Shown: positions 43,061 to 51,498, counted from the first letter of the stretch. The stretch: DNA of 64,000 nt from QZLE01 sp033852135 (GCA_033852135.1 JAWSVB010000005.1:166780-230779), one strand, 5' to 3'. Program-made: numbers and translations. The notes: generated by a model from the letters alone, not told the origin.

Positions 43061-43375
43061 ACGGCTCTCCTAAGTAACTATATAAACCAGTATATGCCTA
43101 TAAAATAAGGGGTTCAATGGAGCACCCGTATGCAAATATGCATAGAGATTATCTATAGTATAATATATATACTCCATATGGGTATTTATCGGATGAGTCT
43201 TATTTGGTAGTTATTCCCACCTACGGGACCTATTCATTTATAACTAGGCGGTATATGCATAATTACATACCCATTATTGTCTGTTTTTTAACCAACTACT
43301 TTAACTGCTTATTCTAACAACCCTTACTAGAGTTTTCCAATTGGTTATCCACAAAATATGTGGATAACTTAAAAC
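43061..43375. other. Candidate replication origin: AT-rich region with paired DnaA boxes
   Basis: No gene. It contains two exact consensus DnaA boxes (TTATCCACA at 43345-43353 and its inverse at 43359-43367) forming a 10-base inverted repeat. Next to them is a very AT-rich stretch (about 43140-43185) with repeated TATGCA/ATATAC words. The adjacent winged-helix gene could encode a cognate binding protein. Origin function is an inference. Confidence 0.45.
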
Positions 43376-43819
43376 TTACTCACTACACCACGATTTCTTC
43401 TTGCCGCCATGATATGCATATGCCAACCTCATTGAAATCAGCTTATCAGCCAATCTTTGCCCATCACCATAAACATCTGCAACAAGCCTGAAATACTTTC
43501 CTCTTTTGATATCACGAAGTTCAATTTGCTTTGCAGAACGCAAAAACTCAACCGTTACTTTTTTTGCCCTTCGAGCCAGCAGTATTTCTTCTTTGCATTT
43601 TCCTCTCAACTCAGGCGTATCAACCCCATTTACGCGAATAGGAATGCGCTCTCCAATTAAACTAGGCCAATCTAATATATTCACACGAAAAGTATCCCCA
43701 TCATAAACCGATGTAACTTCATCGACTACAATATTGCCAAAATTCTTATCATTTACACCTGCATACGCTTTTGCAAAAGAAGACAAACAGATAATTAGAG
43801 CAATAAAAGCATTTTTCAT
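43376..43819 (-). CDS. Exported thermonuclease-family protein (SNase-like)
   Basis: Protein of 147 aa. A signal peptide (residues 1-20, AYA) precedes a staphylococcal-nuclease fold: VYDGDTFRVNI (about 39-49, metal-binding Asp), IRVNGVDTPELRGKC (about 61-75, Asp and Arg) and KYFRLVADVYGDG (about 108-120), where the catalytic Arg is expected in the RLVADV block. The Glu of the usual catalytic set is not evident at its place (E in PELRG may serve). SNase proteins are common on conjugative elements. Acts in the periplasm. Confidence 0.75.
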   Translation of the reverse strand: MKNAFIALIICLSSFAKAYAGVNDKNFGNIVVDEVTSVYDGDTFRVNILDWPSLIGERIPIRVNGVDTPELRGKCKEEILLARRAKKVTVEFLRSAKQIELRDIKRGKYFRLVADVYGDGQRLADKLISMRLAYAYHGGKKKSWCSE

Positions 43820-43864
43820 CCAGCATAAGTCCTTTATTATTAATACTTATATTGATATTATATC

Positions 43865-43966
43865 TCAAGTTAAAGGTTACCCCATAGCCTTTAGCTAACT
43901 GCCAGGTACCCCATAGCCTGGCATAAATACCAATTAAGCCAAACAACCTCTGTTTGGTTTTTTTTT
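43865..43966 (+). ncRNA. Candidate small RNA with two identical loops
   Basis: On the plus strand, hairpin 1 (TAAAGG / CCTTTA, 43871-43893) and hairpin 2 (GCCAGG / CCTGGC, 43901-43922) have different stems but present the same loop TACCCCATAG. An intrinsic terminator (CCAAACA / TGTTTGG then nine Ts, 43939-43966) follows. No plus-strand gene precedes it. Conserved loops on changed stems suggest a functional RNA. The promoter is uncertain (AT-rich upstream). Confidence 0.45.
43939..43966 (+). terminator. Intrinsic terminator, plus strand
   Basis: Seven-base stem CCAAACA / TGTTTGG with a five-base loop, followed by nine Ts. Surrounding annotated genes are on the minus strand, so it implies a separate plus-strand transcript. 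Confidence 0.7.
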
Positions 43967-43968
43967 GC

Positions 43969-43997
43969 AAAAAAAAGCCCCTGAAATCCAGAGGCTT
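43969..43997 (-). terminator. Terminator after the SNF2-type helicase gene
   Basis: Minus-strand stem GCCTCTG / CAGGGGC (one wobble) with a five-base loop, followed by eight Ts on that strand. It lies about 15 bases past the helicase stop and back to back with the plus-strand terminator. Confidence 0.75.
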
Positions 43998-44011
43998 AAT
44001 CGTTACTAAAG

Positions 44012-46744
44012 CTAAACCGCTTCTTTAAGTAGCTGTTTTGCTAACTCAACTTCAATGCTGTCACCATCATCATTAAGTATATCAAGACCACTTTCAGGCA
44101 TTTCACCGGCTGTGCTTTGACTTACGGCTATTTTCTTAGACATGAGAGACAGGCAAGTCATTTGCGCTGTTTCTGCATAACCAAAAAAATAGACCTTTAC
44201 GCTTTGCATCTGTCCGATCCGCCAAGATCTTTTAGATGCTTGTTGCACCGTATACGTATTGTATCCAGTCTGCATAAAGACAATCGTTGGAAAGTCCAAA
44301 AGATCAAGACCTGTTTTCACAAGCTCAGGATTACAGATCAATACATCAATCCCTCGATCAACTTGATCCATGATCCAATCTTCACGCTTACCCGTATCTA
44401 CTGTAGATCGTAATACTGCAGACTTTAGCCCATTTGATTTGAGTATCTTTGCCAACCTGGTTCCAGTATCGCGTTTGCCGGTGTATGTGGTATAAACCAA
44501 CACACGCCTTCCTTGCGCTTTTTCTTCCTGGCAGAGCTTTATTAACTCTTCCTCTTTTGGCATAAGATCATCTTCATCAAATAAAGAAGGTACAAAATGC
44601 AGCAACGCTCTGGAGCGTGGATGCATTACAGCCTCTTCTCTAAAACAGCAATCAGGCCATGCTAAAAGCACACTGATAACAAGTCCAAGTAAAGTTGTAT
44701 CACCACAAGCAAGAGCTTTGCGCAGCTGTGCATCTAACTCAGTTTGCATTTTTTGATATTGATCTTGCTGCTCATCACTCAATGGCACTTCAATAAAGTG
44801 CTCTTCATATGATGGCAGAACATCCTGACCAATATCTTCAAGCTTCAAAAAGACTGTGTATGGCAATACATATCGCGCAATACCTTTTGGGCCAAACCCG
44901 GGTGCCTTAGTAGTTCTAACTGTTACACGCTTACCTTTTGCTGTCCTATGGCTTTCTGATTCAGTTTCTTTATAAACATCTTTCAGAACTCCATGCTCTC
45001 GCATAAATGATAAGCACGCAGAGCCAAGACTACCTCGCTCGTTGTACTTGTAACCGTCTTCTATCATTACCTTTGGCATTATTCTCCAAAGTAAATAGAA
45101 AATATCATCAGCATAGCCAGCCATCAGCGTTCCAGTTAACAACAAAATCTTAGAGACTTTTGTAGCAATAACACCCATAGCTTGACCTTGAGCTGATCCA
45201 GAGTTTTTATACTCATGCCCCTCATCACAGATGAGCATGTCAAAATAACCCTGTGGCAAATACCGTTTAATAAACTCAGTTGGTTGATACCCACCTTGTC
45301 CAAACGATAACTCCATTTTGGCCATAGATCTTTCAATCCGCTTTGCCTGGCGATCACTAAATACAAACTCACCTTTCTCATCCATAAGATTTACGAATTC
45401 ATAAATATTGTCAGAGAGCATATTGCCAAGCATTGTTTCACCAAAAACACCAAGTAATTTATCTGCAGTTTTTGGACCGATAGTTGGAATCTGGCACATA
45501 GCATCATGAACTATATCTCTATGTGTCTTATCCTTCTTACCTGGTCTAACCAAAGTCCACAAAGCATCTCCACAACAATCACAGGATCTTCGCTTATCTG
45601 CTTTAAATGATTCAGGGTGAATATTTTCACCTTCATTATTCAACACTGCAGATCCACATTTAGAGCAAGCAACATAATCAACAGAAACCTTAAATGTCTT
45701 AGAGGCCTCATCAGTCTCATTCACCACTTTTTTATAATGTTTCTTTCTGACTGAAAATGCTGGTTTCCAATGGAAGCCAAGACGCATTCTTACCCGTCCC
45801 AAGATAAAATACTCAGGACCATCATGTTGAGGCAAATCAAGTGATTCCCTTAACATCAAAAGCTTTGAAAGGGTATCTGGACCATTTAATATCCATACTT
45901 TGGCATTATCCACAGTTTCATGTATCTCACGCCGCCACTTGTAAACAAGATGGGGTGGAGCCAAAACAAGAAACCGTTTAGCACCTTCAGCATGAAAAAC
46001 AGAGGATGTAGCAATAGCCATCATGGTTTTGCCGGTTCCCATATCGCAATTAAGCACAGAGGCCTTTGCATTATGATCGATCAGCAATTTACATGCGGCT
46101 TGTACAACATCTTTCTGAGCATCAAAAGGCTTTCGTTTAAGCTCATTCATCACCTGGTCACGCGATAAAACCGGAGTTCCATCGTGTATAGGTGGGTTTT
46201 GCTCCTGCACCGCTTTCATTAGCCCAGAGCCAAAGTCTTGGATAAACTGCGTGAGTGGAATAACATTTGATTCAGGTTCTTCATCTTCTGATTCCAAATC
46301 CACTATATCTATGGGTTTTTCATCTAAAATAGAGGCTAAATCAATCGTCATCACCGGCTCTGCTTTATCACCAGGTCCAACGGTTACTTTAAGTCTAATT
46401 TCTATAGGTTGTGTTGATTTGCCATCTCTTGGTACGCAATACAAAGGAAATATAATTTCACTTGTATTTTTGTTCGCTCTAATAGCAAATCGCATCATCG
46501 ATACTATGTCCCAAAGCCTACCTGTTTTGTCCTGGTAAGTTTGATTCTTTGTATCTTGTTCAGTCCATTCAATATATTTATCCCAAACCTGCAAAGACAC
46601 AGCGCATGGATATTTTATCCCCGCCTCTTTTGCTTCTGCTGAATTAGATATATCAATGAGAAAACCATCATCAATGGCTTGTTTTCTTGAATATGTGGAA
46701 ACTGCATCCCCATAATATTCGAGTGCATTAGCTGCAGTCGTCAT
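44012..46744 (-). CDS. SNF2-type DEAD/DEAH helicase of the ICE backbone
   Basis: Protein of 910 aa from ATG 46744. Walker A NCDMGTGKTMMA (about residues 233-244), helicase motif Ia LVLAPPHLVYKWRREI, DEGH Walker B in MLICDEGHEYKNSGSAQG (about 515), GTLMAG and the C-terminal domain with LVYTTYTGK and SKRSWRIGQMQSV motif VI. A cysteine pair set (CSKCGS and CDCCGD) in the middle suggests zinc binding, and PTIGPKTADKLLG resembles a helix-hairpin-helix. It belongs to the conserved SNF2-like ICE helicases; the precise role is unknown. Its leader has a two-state hairpin. Confidence 0.75.
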   Translation of the reverse strand: MTTAANALEYYGDAVSTYSRKQAIDDGFLIDISNSAEAKEAGIKYPCAVSLQVWDKYIEWTEQDTKNQTYQDKTGRLWDIVSMMRFAIRANKNTSEIIFPLYCVPRDGKSTQPIEIRLKVTVGPGDKAEPVMTIDLASILDEKPIDIVDLESEDEEPESNVIPLTQFIQDFGSGLMKAVQEQNPPIHDGTPVLSRDQVMNELKRKPFDAQKDVVQAACKLLIDHNAKASVLNCDMGTGKTMMAIATSSVFHAEGAKRFLVLAPPHLVYKWRREIHETVDNAKVWILNGPDTLSKLLMLRESLDLPQHDGPEYFILGRVRMRLGFHWKPAFSVRKKHYKKVVNETDEASKTFKVSVDYVACSKCGSAVLNNEGENIHPESFKADKRRSCDCCGDALWTLVRPGKKDKTHRDIVHDAMCQIPTIGPKTADKLLGVFGETMLGNMLSDNIYEFVNLMDEKGEFVFSDRQAKRIERSMAKMELSFGQGGYQPTEFIKRYLPQGYFDMLICDEGHEYKNSGSAQGQAMGVIATKVSKILLLTGTLMAGYADDIFYLLWRIMPKVMIEDGYKYNERGSLGSACLSFMREHGVLKDVYKETESESHRTAKGKRVTVRTTKAPGFGPKGIARYVLPYTVFLKLEDIGQDVLPSYEEHFIEVPLSDEQQDQYQKMQTELDAQLRKALACGDTTLLGLVISVLLAWPDCCFREEAVMHPRSRALLHFVPSLFDEDDLMPKEEELIKLCQEEKAQGRRVLVYTTYTGKRDTGTRLAKILKSNGLKSAVLRSTVDTGKREDWIMDQVDRGIDVLICNPELVKTGLDLLDFPTIVFMQTGYNTYTVQQASKRSWRIGQMQSVKVYFFGYAETAQMTCLSLMSKKIAVSQSTAGEMPESGLDILNDDGDSIEVELAKQLLKEAV

Positions 46745-46773
46745 AATTTTTACACCTTTGTCATAAAATAAAA

Positions 46774-46808
46774 GGTGCATTACCCAATGGGCAATACACC
46801 CATTGGGT
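46774..46808 (-). promoter_or_regulatory. Attenuator-like leader before helicase gene
   Basis: Two mutually exclusive pairings. A perfect 10-bp stem (46782-46791 / 46799-46808) competes with a 12-bp stem with two G-U wobbles (46774-46785 / 46789-46800). On the minus strand the second is followed by TTTTATTTT, so it can act as a terminator, the first as antiterminator. One of six leaders of the same design. Confidence 0.5.
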
Positions 46809-46823
46809 TTAAATAAATTAATG

Positions 46824-47141
46824 TTAGAAAATTACTGCCTGTGAAGGTTTGTCATGTAACACCTTGGCATCAACTTCATATTTAACAGGTATCATTTCTG
46901 CTAATAAATCAGCTGCCTGGTCTGGCGTGAGCTCTGGTTTTTGGTTAAGAATGTCATCAACTGAGTAATAGACAGCAACAACTTTTTTCTTATGGGTACC
47001 ATTTCCCAAAGTTTTATCAATCAATGACGCAAGCTCATAAGTGCTACTTACTACACTTGATCCATTTATACTTTTGTTTGGGATTTCGTTTAAAGCAATA
47101 AGAGCCTCACTTAAAAGCTCTTCATAATTTAAAATTGACAT
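46824..47141 (-). CDS. Hypothetical small protein of the ICE maintenance module
   Basis: Soluble protein of 105 aa with a regular helical N-terminus and no recognised family. It lies just upstream of the SNF2-type helicase, between two attenuator-like leaders, and GAGGTG precedes its ATG. It probably belongs to the same regulatory group as its neighbours. Confidence 0.55.
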   Translation of the reverse strand: MSILNYEELLSEALIALNEIPNKSINGSSVVSSTYELASLIDKTLGNGTHKKKVVAVYYSVDDILNQKPELTPDQAADLLAEMIPVKYEVDAKVLHDKPSQAVIF

Positions 47142-47163
47142 AAAACACCTCTAATAAATTAAA

Positions 47164-47199
47164 GGCATATCACCCATGTGGGTAATATACCCACTGGGT
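47164..47199 (-). promoter_or_regulatory. Attenuator-like leader
   Basis: P1: ACCCATGTGGG (47172-47182) with CCCACTGGGT (47190-47199), one bulge. P2: GGCATATCACCC (47164-47175) with GGGTAATATACC (47180-47191), G-U tolerant, followed on the minus strand by TTTAATTTA. Same architecture as the leader before the helicase, with different sequence in the arms. Confidence 0.5.
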
Positions 47200-47238
47200 T
47201 AAAAAAATAACCATCCCTGAAAACAAGGATGGTTTTAG

Positions 47239-47856
47239 TTACGCCACTCTAATGTTATTAGAGTTACTTGTGCTCAATGTTAAAGTACCATTTTCAACCA
47301 TTTCGGTTACAACGGCCTCAACACTAGGATCACTAAGATCAATTCTAAAAGAGCGCAATCCATCTCCACATTCTTCAGGAAGAAATTGACACCAACCACG
47401 CCATGAAAATTCTTCCATGATAGGTTCGCGCCACTCATCCAAAAGAGGGGTTGGACAGACACTTTGAATTAATGGCCAAGGATCAGGACATTTACCATTT
47501 TTATAAAGCTGATGAACTTGCCTATTCGCAAGATCAGGCTTCATAACGCATTTATCAAATATCCAGACTTGTGATAATCCGCGATAAATATCGTTTTCTT
47601 TCCGAAAACCATGTTTATCAAGATTGTTTGACGAAGGAACCTTTATATATCGATCCGCTCTGCCATTGTTAATTTTGAAATCTTTAATGCCTTGCTCATG
47701 ATCTGGAATTGTCATGCGAGCAAGAAATTCTTGCACCGCTGTATCACGACCCCAAATTGATAAAAACAACAAATTGTTATCCTCATCAGTTAAAAACGCA
47801 TCAGCAAAAACACCATCGATTTCAGAAATAGTATAAAGAACCAGGTTTGTCATATT
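47239..47856 (-). CDS. Hypothetical protein of the ICE maintenance module
   Basis: Protein of 205 aa from ATG 47856 (GGAGAG upstream). Tryptophan-rich, with DDEDNNLLFLSIWGRDTAVQEF-type and EFSWRGWCQFLPEECG segments, soluble and acidic. No family recognised. The open frame extends 14 codons upstream into the attenuator-like leader, which argues for the later ATG. Confidence 0.55.
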   Translation of the reverse strand, partial: NMTNLVLYTISEIDGVFADAFLTDEDNNLLFLSIWGRDTAVQEFLARMTIPDHEQGIKDFKINNGRADRYIKVPSSNNLDKHGFRKENDIYRGLSQVWIFDKCVMKPDLANRQVHQLYKNGKCPDPWPLIQSVCPTPLLDEWREPIMEEFSWRGWCQFLPEECGDGLRSFRIDLSDPSVEAVVTEMVENGTLTLSTSNSNNIRVA

Positions 47857-47883
47857 GTCTCTCCAGGTTAAATAAAAACCAAA

Positions 47884-47916
47884 AGGACAATATTCCATCG
47901 GGAATAGAGTCCCGAT
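47884..47916 (-). promoter_or_regulatory. Attenuator-like leader
   Basis: P1: CATCGGGA (47895-47902) with TCCCGATG (47909-47916), perfect. P2: GGACAATATTCC (47884-47895) with GGAATAGAGTCC (47900-47911), two mismatches, followed on the minus strand by TTTTGGTTTTTATTT. Same two-state design as its neighbours. Confidence 0.45.
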
Positions 47917-47951
47917 GTGGGTTTATTTGTTAAATTAAATCATTACTTCAG

Positions 47952-48470
47952 TTATTTATTACCCGAAGAAATTGACTCAGAAAATGCCTTTACTTCAGCT
48001 TTCATCTCATCACGAAGAGCATCAAATTCAAGTTGAATTTCTGATACTGATCCGCAATAAACTGTAAGCTTTAGTGATTTCGCATTAGCACTTTCCGAAT
48101 GATAGTGAAGCAGTGTTTGTCCATCTTTTGATAGATAAGCAAACTGTTCTGTACCTGCAGCACTATTTCCTATATCTGCAGGAATTAATACCTGCTGAAC
48201 TTCTCCTTCTAAAGTAACCAAATTTTTCTGTGAAGAAACTGCTTTCATCTTTATCTTACCACTGTTAAAAAAATCAGTTGTAAGTACAGATGAAGTCATA
48301 TTGGGTATAGCTTTTCTGGAAAATCTCAATATAGTTTTGCTTTTAAATTTCGACTTAATCATAGTCCCTCCTGCAAATACTGACAGATCCATTAACAGAC
48401 TGACAAACATGCCAAGTAGGGCTTGAGTAAATTGATAAAAGCGTTGTGTTTGAGTAGCTTGGTTTATCAT
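47952..48470 (-). CDS. Hypothetical protein sharing the leader of the DUF3577 gene
   Basis: Protein of 172 aa from ATG 48470, which has GGAG (in AGGAGAACTACC) upstream. The open frame reaches back into the leader but the first 35 codons are identical leader sequence shared with the DUF3577 gene, so they are not coding. One hydrophobic stretch lies at about residues 13-33. The remainder is beta-rich and soluble. No family recognised. Confidence 0.55.
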   Translation of the reverse strand: MINQATQTQRFYQFTQALLGMFVSLLMDLSVFAGGTMIKSKFKSKTILRFSRKAIPNMTSSVLTTDFFNSGKIKMKAVSSQKNLVTLEGEVQQVLIPADIGNSAAGTEQFAYLSKDGQTLLHYHSESANAKSLKLTVYCGSVSEIQLEFDALRDEMKAEVKAFSESISSGNK

Positions 48471-48606
48471 GGTAGTTCTCCTAAAATTAGTAAAAATAAA
48501 AAAAGGAGATATACCAACCCAAAGGGATAATATATCCCCTTTTGGGTTTAAAACTTGTTGAATTATGATCGACAAAACTATGTTTTGCTGCAGCTTCTCA
48601 CGATGT
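48468..48606 (-). repeat. Duplicated 139-bp leader, copy 1
   Basis: Matches 52177-52315 at 138 of 139 positions by eye. It contains the ribosome site and ATG region, an attenuator-like double hairpin (P2 48505-48520 / 48524-48539; P1 48516-48528 / 48534-48548) and a perfect palindrome CAAAAC-TAT-GTTTTG (48573-48587). Promoter and operator functions are therefore duplicated together. Confidence 0.75.
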
Positions 48607-48694
48607 AGACTGCTTTAAAGGTACCACTTTATCCAAGTGGCCAGGGTTGAAACTTAAATATAATCCTTTGCACAACTTTTTTCAATACCTGCAA

Positions 48695-48988
48695 TCACTT
48701 ATGATCTTTTTCCTGCAGATCTGATATCCAAATATCTCTTTCTTTGTTTTCTGCCGCAGTCTTTAATCCGACATGCATTGCAACTTGCTGTGAATCAGGA
48801 GCTGTAATTCCTAACTCATTAAGAATACCTAACCTATATTCCCACTCAGGCAAATTCGTTTCTGTAATATGTCCCAAACCAACTTCTTCAGTAAGATCAA
48901 TCAATGATCTTGTTGGTCCAGATAATTTTAATGACAAATCATAACAAACAACATCTTTCGCAAAAATTTCATCTATCGAATACTGCAT
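48695..48988 (-). CDS. Hypothetical small protein
   Basis: Soluble acidic protein of 97 aa. Ribosome site GGAGAGTG before the ATG. No family recognised. It follows a terminator-like hairpin (49041-49070) that separates it from the DUF6094 gene. Confidence 0.5.
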   Translation of the reverse strand: MQYSIDEIFAKDVVCYDLSLKLSGPTRSLIDLTEEVGLGHITETNLPEWEYRLGILNELGITAPDSQQVAMHVGLKTAAENKERDIWISDLQEKDHK

Positions 48989-49040
48989 AACTCACTCTCC
49001 ACTAAATTTAATTCATAAAAACTCCTAAAACAAAAATTGG

Positions 49041-49070
49041 AACGGCAATAAACATGTGTCTATTGCCGTT
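49041..49070 (-). terminator. Terminator-like hairpin after the DUF6094 gene
   Basis: Perfect 10-bp stem AACGGCAATA / TATTGCCGTT with a ten-base loop, followed on the minus strand by CCAATTTTTG. Moderate terminator downstream of the methylase-like gene. Confidence 0.55.
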
Positions 49071-49088
49071 TAATTAAAAGTAACCTTG

Positions 49089-50195
49089 CTATCTAATAGT
49101 AAGGATCTGCCCAAAAGTTGGACTTGTAGGTGTAAAATCAATAGCCTTAATCACTGGCACAAATCTATCTGTAGATATTCTTGTCTCAGCAATAGAGTCA
49201 TCATTAATCGACCTTTCTACTCTATTGACCTTCTCTTTATAGGTATCACCTTTGATGACATATTTACGTCCATCATCGGATTCAACCACTCCTGAAACCT
49301 GACCGGCTGCAAGAGCCAAGGCAAGATGCCAGTCAGATAACTTTCGTAATGGCCTTGGATATTCAGCTACCACATTATTGAATAAGATATCGAACCTATC
49401 CCATAGTGTTTTGCTGCCATTAAGCGAATCAGCAAGCTGAAGTGGGTCTATCTTTACATGATAGAATCTGAACTCGGTTTGCTCATTTGCAACCGGCACT
49501 TCATATTGCTCATCCAACCATTCCTCTGGCAATTCATCAGGAATAATATCTTTTGCTTTGATACCCAGTAACAAATCCCGAATAGACTTGTCCGAGTTTG
49601 TTACTTTGCATCGCCTGCCAAATATTACTACCTGTTTGAAAGTATCTTCTGCAGCTCTATACACCCTTACATTTTCAAAATATTTCGAGATCCATGAAGA
49701 CAGTTCTTTATCTAAAGAATAGTGAGGGATGATTAAAATCATTATCCCGCTATGCTGTAGCGTAGCTACAGTACGTCGGTAAAACTCTTTTTCCATCCGC
49801 TTTCTTCCGCCTTCTCTATTAAAATGATCAGAATCACTCACTAGATCACCGTATGGTGGGTTGAGCCAGGTAAGGCCAAATTGCCTTGCCCCAAATACAC
49901 AATCATTAATATCACCATGAATACATGTATCTAATAATGATTTAGAGTGCCAGGCTCTTTCTTTGTCGTATTCAACACCATATGATTTAACCCTAGCTGA
50001 CGTAAGATTTTTCAAATAATGCTGGCATTCAGCAAGTGCTGTACCTTCACCACAACAATTATCAAGAACTCTTATAGTTCCATCCCGTTGAGATGGAGCA
50101 ATAGCATTTAGAGCTCTTTCAATCGTTACAGCATCGGTTGGATAATAGCCATTCTTAATATAATTCCGGGCTAATCGTGAAAACATTAGAGCCAT
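49089..50195 (-). CDS. DUF6094 methyltransferase-like protein
   Basis: Protein of 368 aa from ATG 50195 (GGGGAAAA upstream). It shows a class I methyltransferase core: VLDNCCGEGTALAEC as SAM motif I (about residue 43-57) and TWLNPPYGDL as motif IV (about 127-136), the N-P-P-Y of adenine methylases. The start region FSRLARNYIKNGYYPTD is typical of DUF6094 proteins on ICEs. Predicted role: DNA or RNA N6-adenine methylation; the partner restriction enzyme is not seen next to it. Confidence 0.7.
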   Translation of the reverse strand: MALMFSRLARNYIKNGYYPTDAVTIERALNAIAPSQRDGTIRVLDNCCGEGTALAECQHYLKNLTSARVKSYGVEYDKERAWHSKSLLDTCIHGDINDCVFGARQFGLTWLNPPYGDLVSDSDHFNREGGRKRMEKEFYRRTVATLQHSGIMILIIPHYSLDKELSSWISKYFENVRVYRAAEDTFKQVVIFGRRCKVTNSDKSIRDLLLGIKAKDIIPDELPEEWLDEQYEVPVANEQTEFRFYHVKIDPLQLADSLNGSKTLWDRFDILFNNVVAEYPRPLRKLSDWHLALALAAGQVSGVVESDDGRKYVIKGDTYKEKVNRVERSINDDSIAETRISTDRFVPVIKAIDFTPTSPTFGQILTIR

Positions 50196-50225
50196 ATTTT
50201 TCCCCAATTTGTTGTAGATTTTGAC

Positions 50226-50828
50226 TTAAGATTTAATCCACTTTTGTTCTAAAGGAACCAAAGTGTATCCGTTGTCATTAAGATAGTTTCTTTGCTTTCT
50301 GATAAGTTCTCGCCCACATGTCGCATCAAGCTTAACTTCATCACCAAGTGGCCAAAGCATTCCAAATAACTCAGCACCTTCACCACTATTTTCACATTGG
50401 TTAGGTTTGCCTGTATCTGGATCTGGAGTTTGGTTTTTAAAAGCTTGTTTTACACTTGCATAAGATGCTGGTGACTTTGGTTTTTCCTGTTCAGAACTTT
50501 GTTTAGTATTTGCACTCTCTTCATCAAGAGGGTCAGACACTAACTCAATATCTGTTACAGGAGCTTCATCTACATCAAATAACGTAAAATGATCAAGAGC
50601 TGCTCGTATTTCAAATACAGCCATACAAGCATCTATTGATGGTCTAGGCACATAAGGAAATATTTTTGCAATTGTGAATAGTCCCTTGTAGGAACCCTGG
50701 TCATACTGATCAAGAATTGCGTCTTTAACTGCAAACTTTCCTATGGATGTTTGCAACTCCCCAACGCTAAAAGCCCCATTTCTACCGTTTATTACACGGA
50801 TAGTAAGAGTGCCTTTGATATTTATCAT
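50226..50828 (-). CDS. DUF3275 family protein
   Basis: Protein of 200 aa. The N-terminal domain (residues 1-95) matches DUF3275: IKGTLTIRVINGRNGAFSVGEL, then IGKFAVKDAILDQYDQG. The C-terminus is a flexible linker plus a domain (PDPDTGKPNQCENSG). DUF3275 genes belong to ICE replication and maintenance modules next to DUF3577. Function unknown. An attenuator-like leader is upstream. Confidence 0.7.
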   Translation of the reverse strand: MINIKGTLTIRVINGRNGAFSVGELQTSIGKFAVKDAILDQYDQGSYKGLFTIAKIFPYVPRPSIDACMAVFEIRAALDHFTLFDVDEAPVTDIELVSDPLDEESANTKQSSEQEKPKSPASYASVKQAFKNQTPDPDTGKPNQCENSGEGAELFGMLWPLGDEVKLDATCGRELIRKQRNYLNDNGYTLVPLEQKWIKS

Positions 50829-50865
50829 AAGATCTCTCCATGTTGTTTAAATTGAATAAAACACA

Positions 50866-50896
50866 GGAGAGCGCCCTTGTGGGATCGATCTCCCAC
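50866..50896 (-). promoter_or_regulatory. Attenuator-like leader before DUF3275 gene
   Basis: P1: GTGGGA (50879-50884) with TCCCAC (50891-50896), extended by outer CCT/AGG. P2: GGAGAGCGCCC (50866-50876) with GGGATCGATCTCC (50881-50893), imperfect, followed on the minus strand by TGTGTTTTATTC. Same two-state design as the other leaders but weaker. Confidence 0.4.
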
Positions 50897-50960
50897 GTAG
50901 GATTAATAGTTAAATAATGGGCCAGGCTTTCACCTCACATCTTACAGGCCTTTGGATGCT

Positions 50961-51450
50961 TTTATGGTGTCGTTTATAGCAACGACAAGCATAATTTCTT
51001 TTAGCAAAAACCACTGGTGTTCAGTAGCCTTTGCTAAAAGGCTGCTTAATGCAGCCTGAGCTTTTATAGATTCTCGCAATATCTATTGCTGCTCTGCTTA
51101 ATACAATCTGAGCACGGATAAACCGCACAAAAGGGCGCGTGACTGACGGCACGGTCGAGTAAGTAAATATTTAAGCAACAAGGCTCTGAATAGATATCTT
51201 AGGTAAATATCTATTCAGAGCCTTGTCGGTATGTAGAAAGTTCGACAGGTTATCTTTTTGCCTGGATAAGTAGATGGGTTTTAAAGAAACCTGTCCACAT
51301 CTGAGTCAAGACATGTTGATCGTTAAAAATTGAGACCATACATAAATCAAGCTGGCAAGCCAGTCGAGTCTTGATTTATAACCGACTTAAAGATCTCTTG
51401 GTCGGGTTTTTACCACAGTTACGTATGTGGCCAACGGACAATTCTTTAGG
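50961..51450. other. Stem-loop-dense non-coding region (origin candidate)
   Basis: No ORF. Perfect or near-perfect inverted repeats: 50968-50987 (TGTCGTT arms), 51000-51038 (TTTAGCAAA arms), 51039-51057 (AGGCTGC arms), 51179-51225 (19-base perfect arms), 51244-51295 (GACAGGTT arms), 51342-51379 (ATAAATCAAG arms with inner CTGGC/GCCAG) and 51382-51405 (CCGAC arms). A 20-base direct repeat (CTGCTTAAT..CTGAGC) is also present. It lies beside DUF3577 (ICE replication protein), so oriT, oriV or a structured RNA are all possible. Confidence 0.5.
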
Positions 51451-51489
51451 TAAAAACCAAGAGTCGATCAAATGAACGGCTCTTGGTTT
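51450..51489 (-). terminator. Terminator after DUF3577 gene
   Basis: Minus-strand stem AAACCAAGAG / CTCTTGGTTT (51454-51463 / 51480-51489) followed by TTTTTA on that strand, about ten bases after the DUF3577 stop. Confidence 0.65.
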
Positions 51490-51498
51490 ATACATAAA

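Noticed and set aside
47952..48575. Long N-terminal extension of the hypothetical protein (and the equivalent for the DUF3577 protein at 52284)
   Set aside because: The extra 35 codons are the shared duplicated leader with hairpins; the later ATGs have good ribosome sites.
46774..50900. Treating the repeated hairpins as CRISPR-like repeats
   Set aside because: Each is in a gene leader, arm sequences differ, spacing is irregular and there are no spacers or Cas genes.
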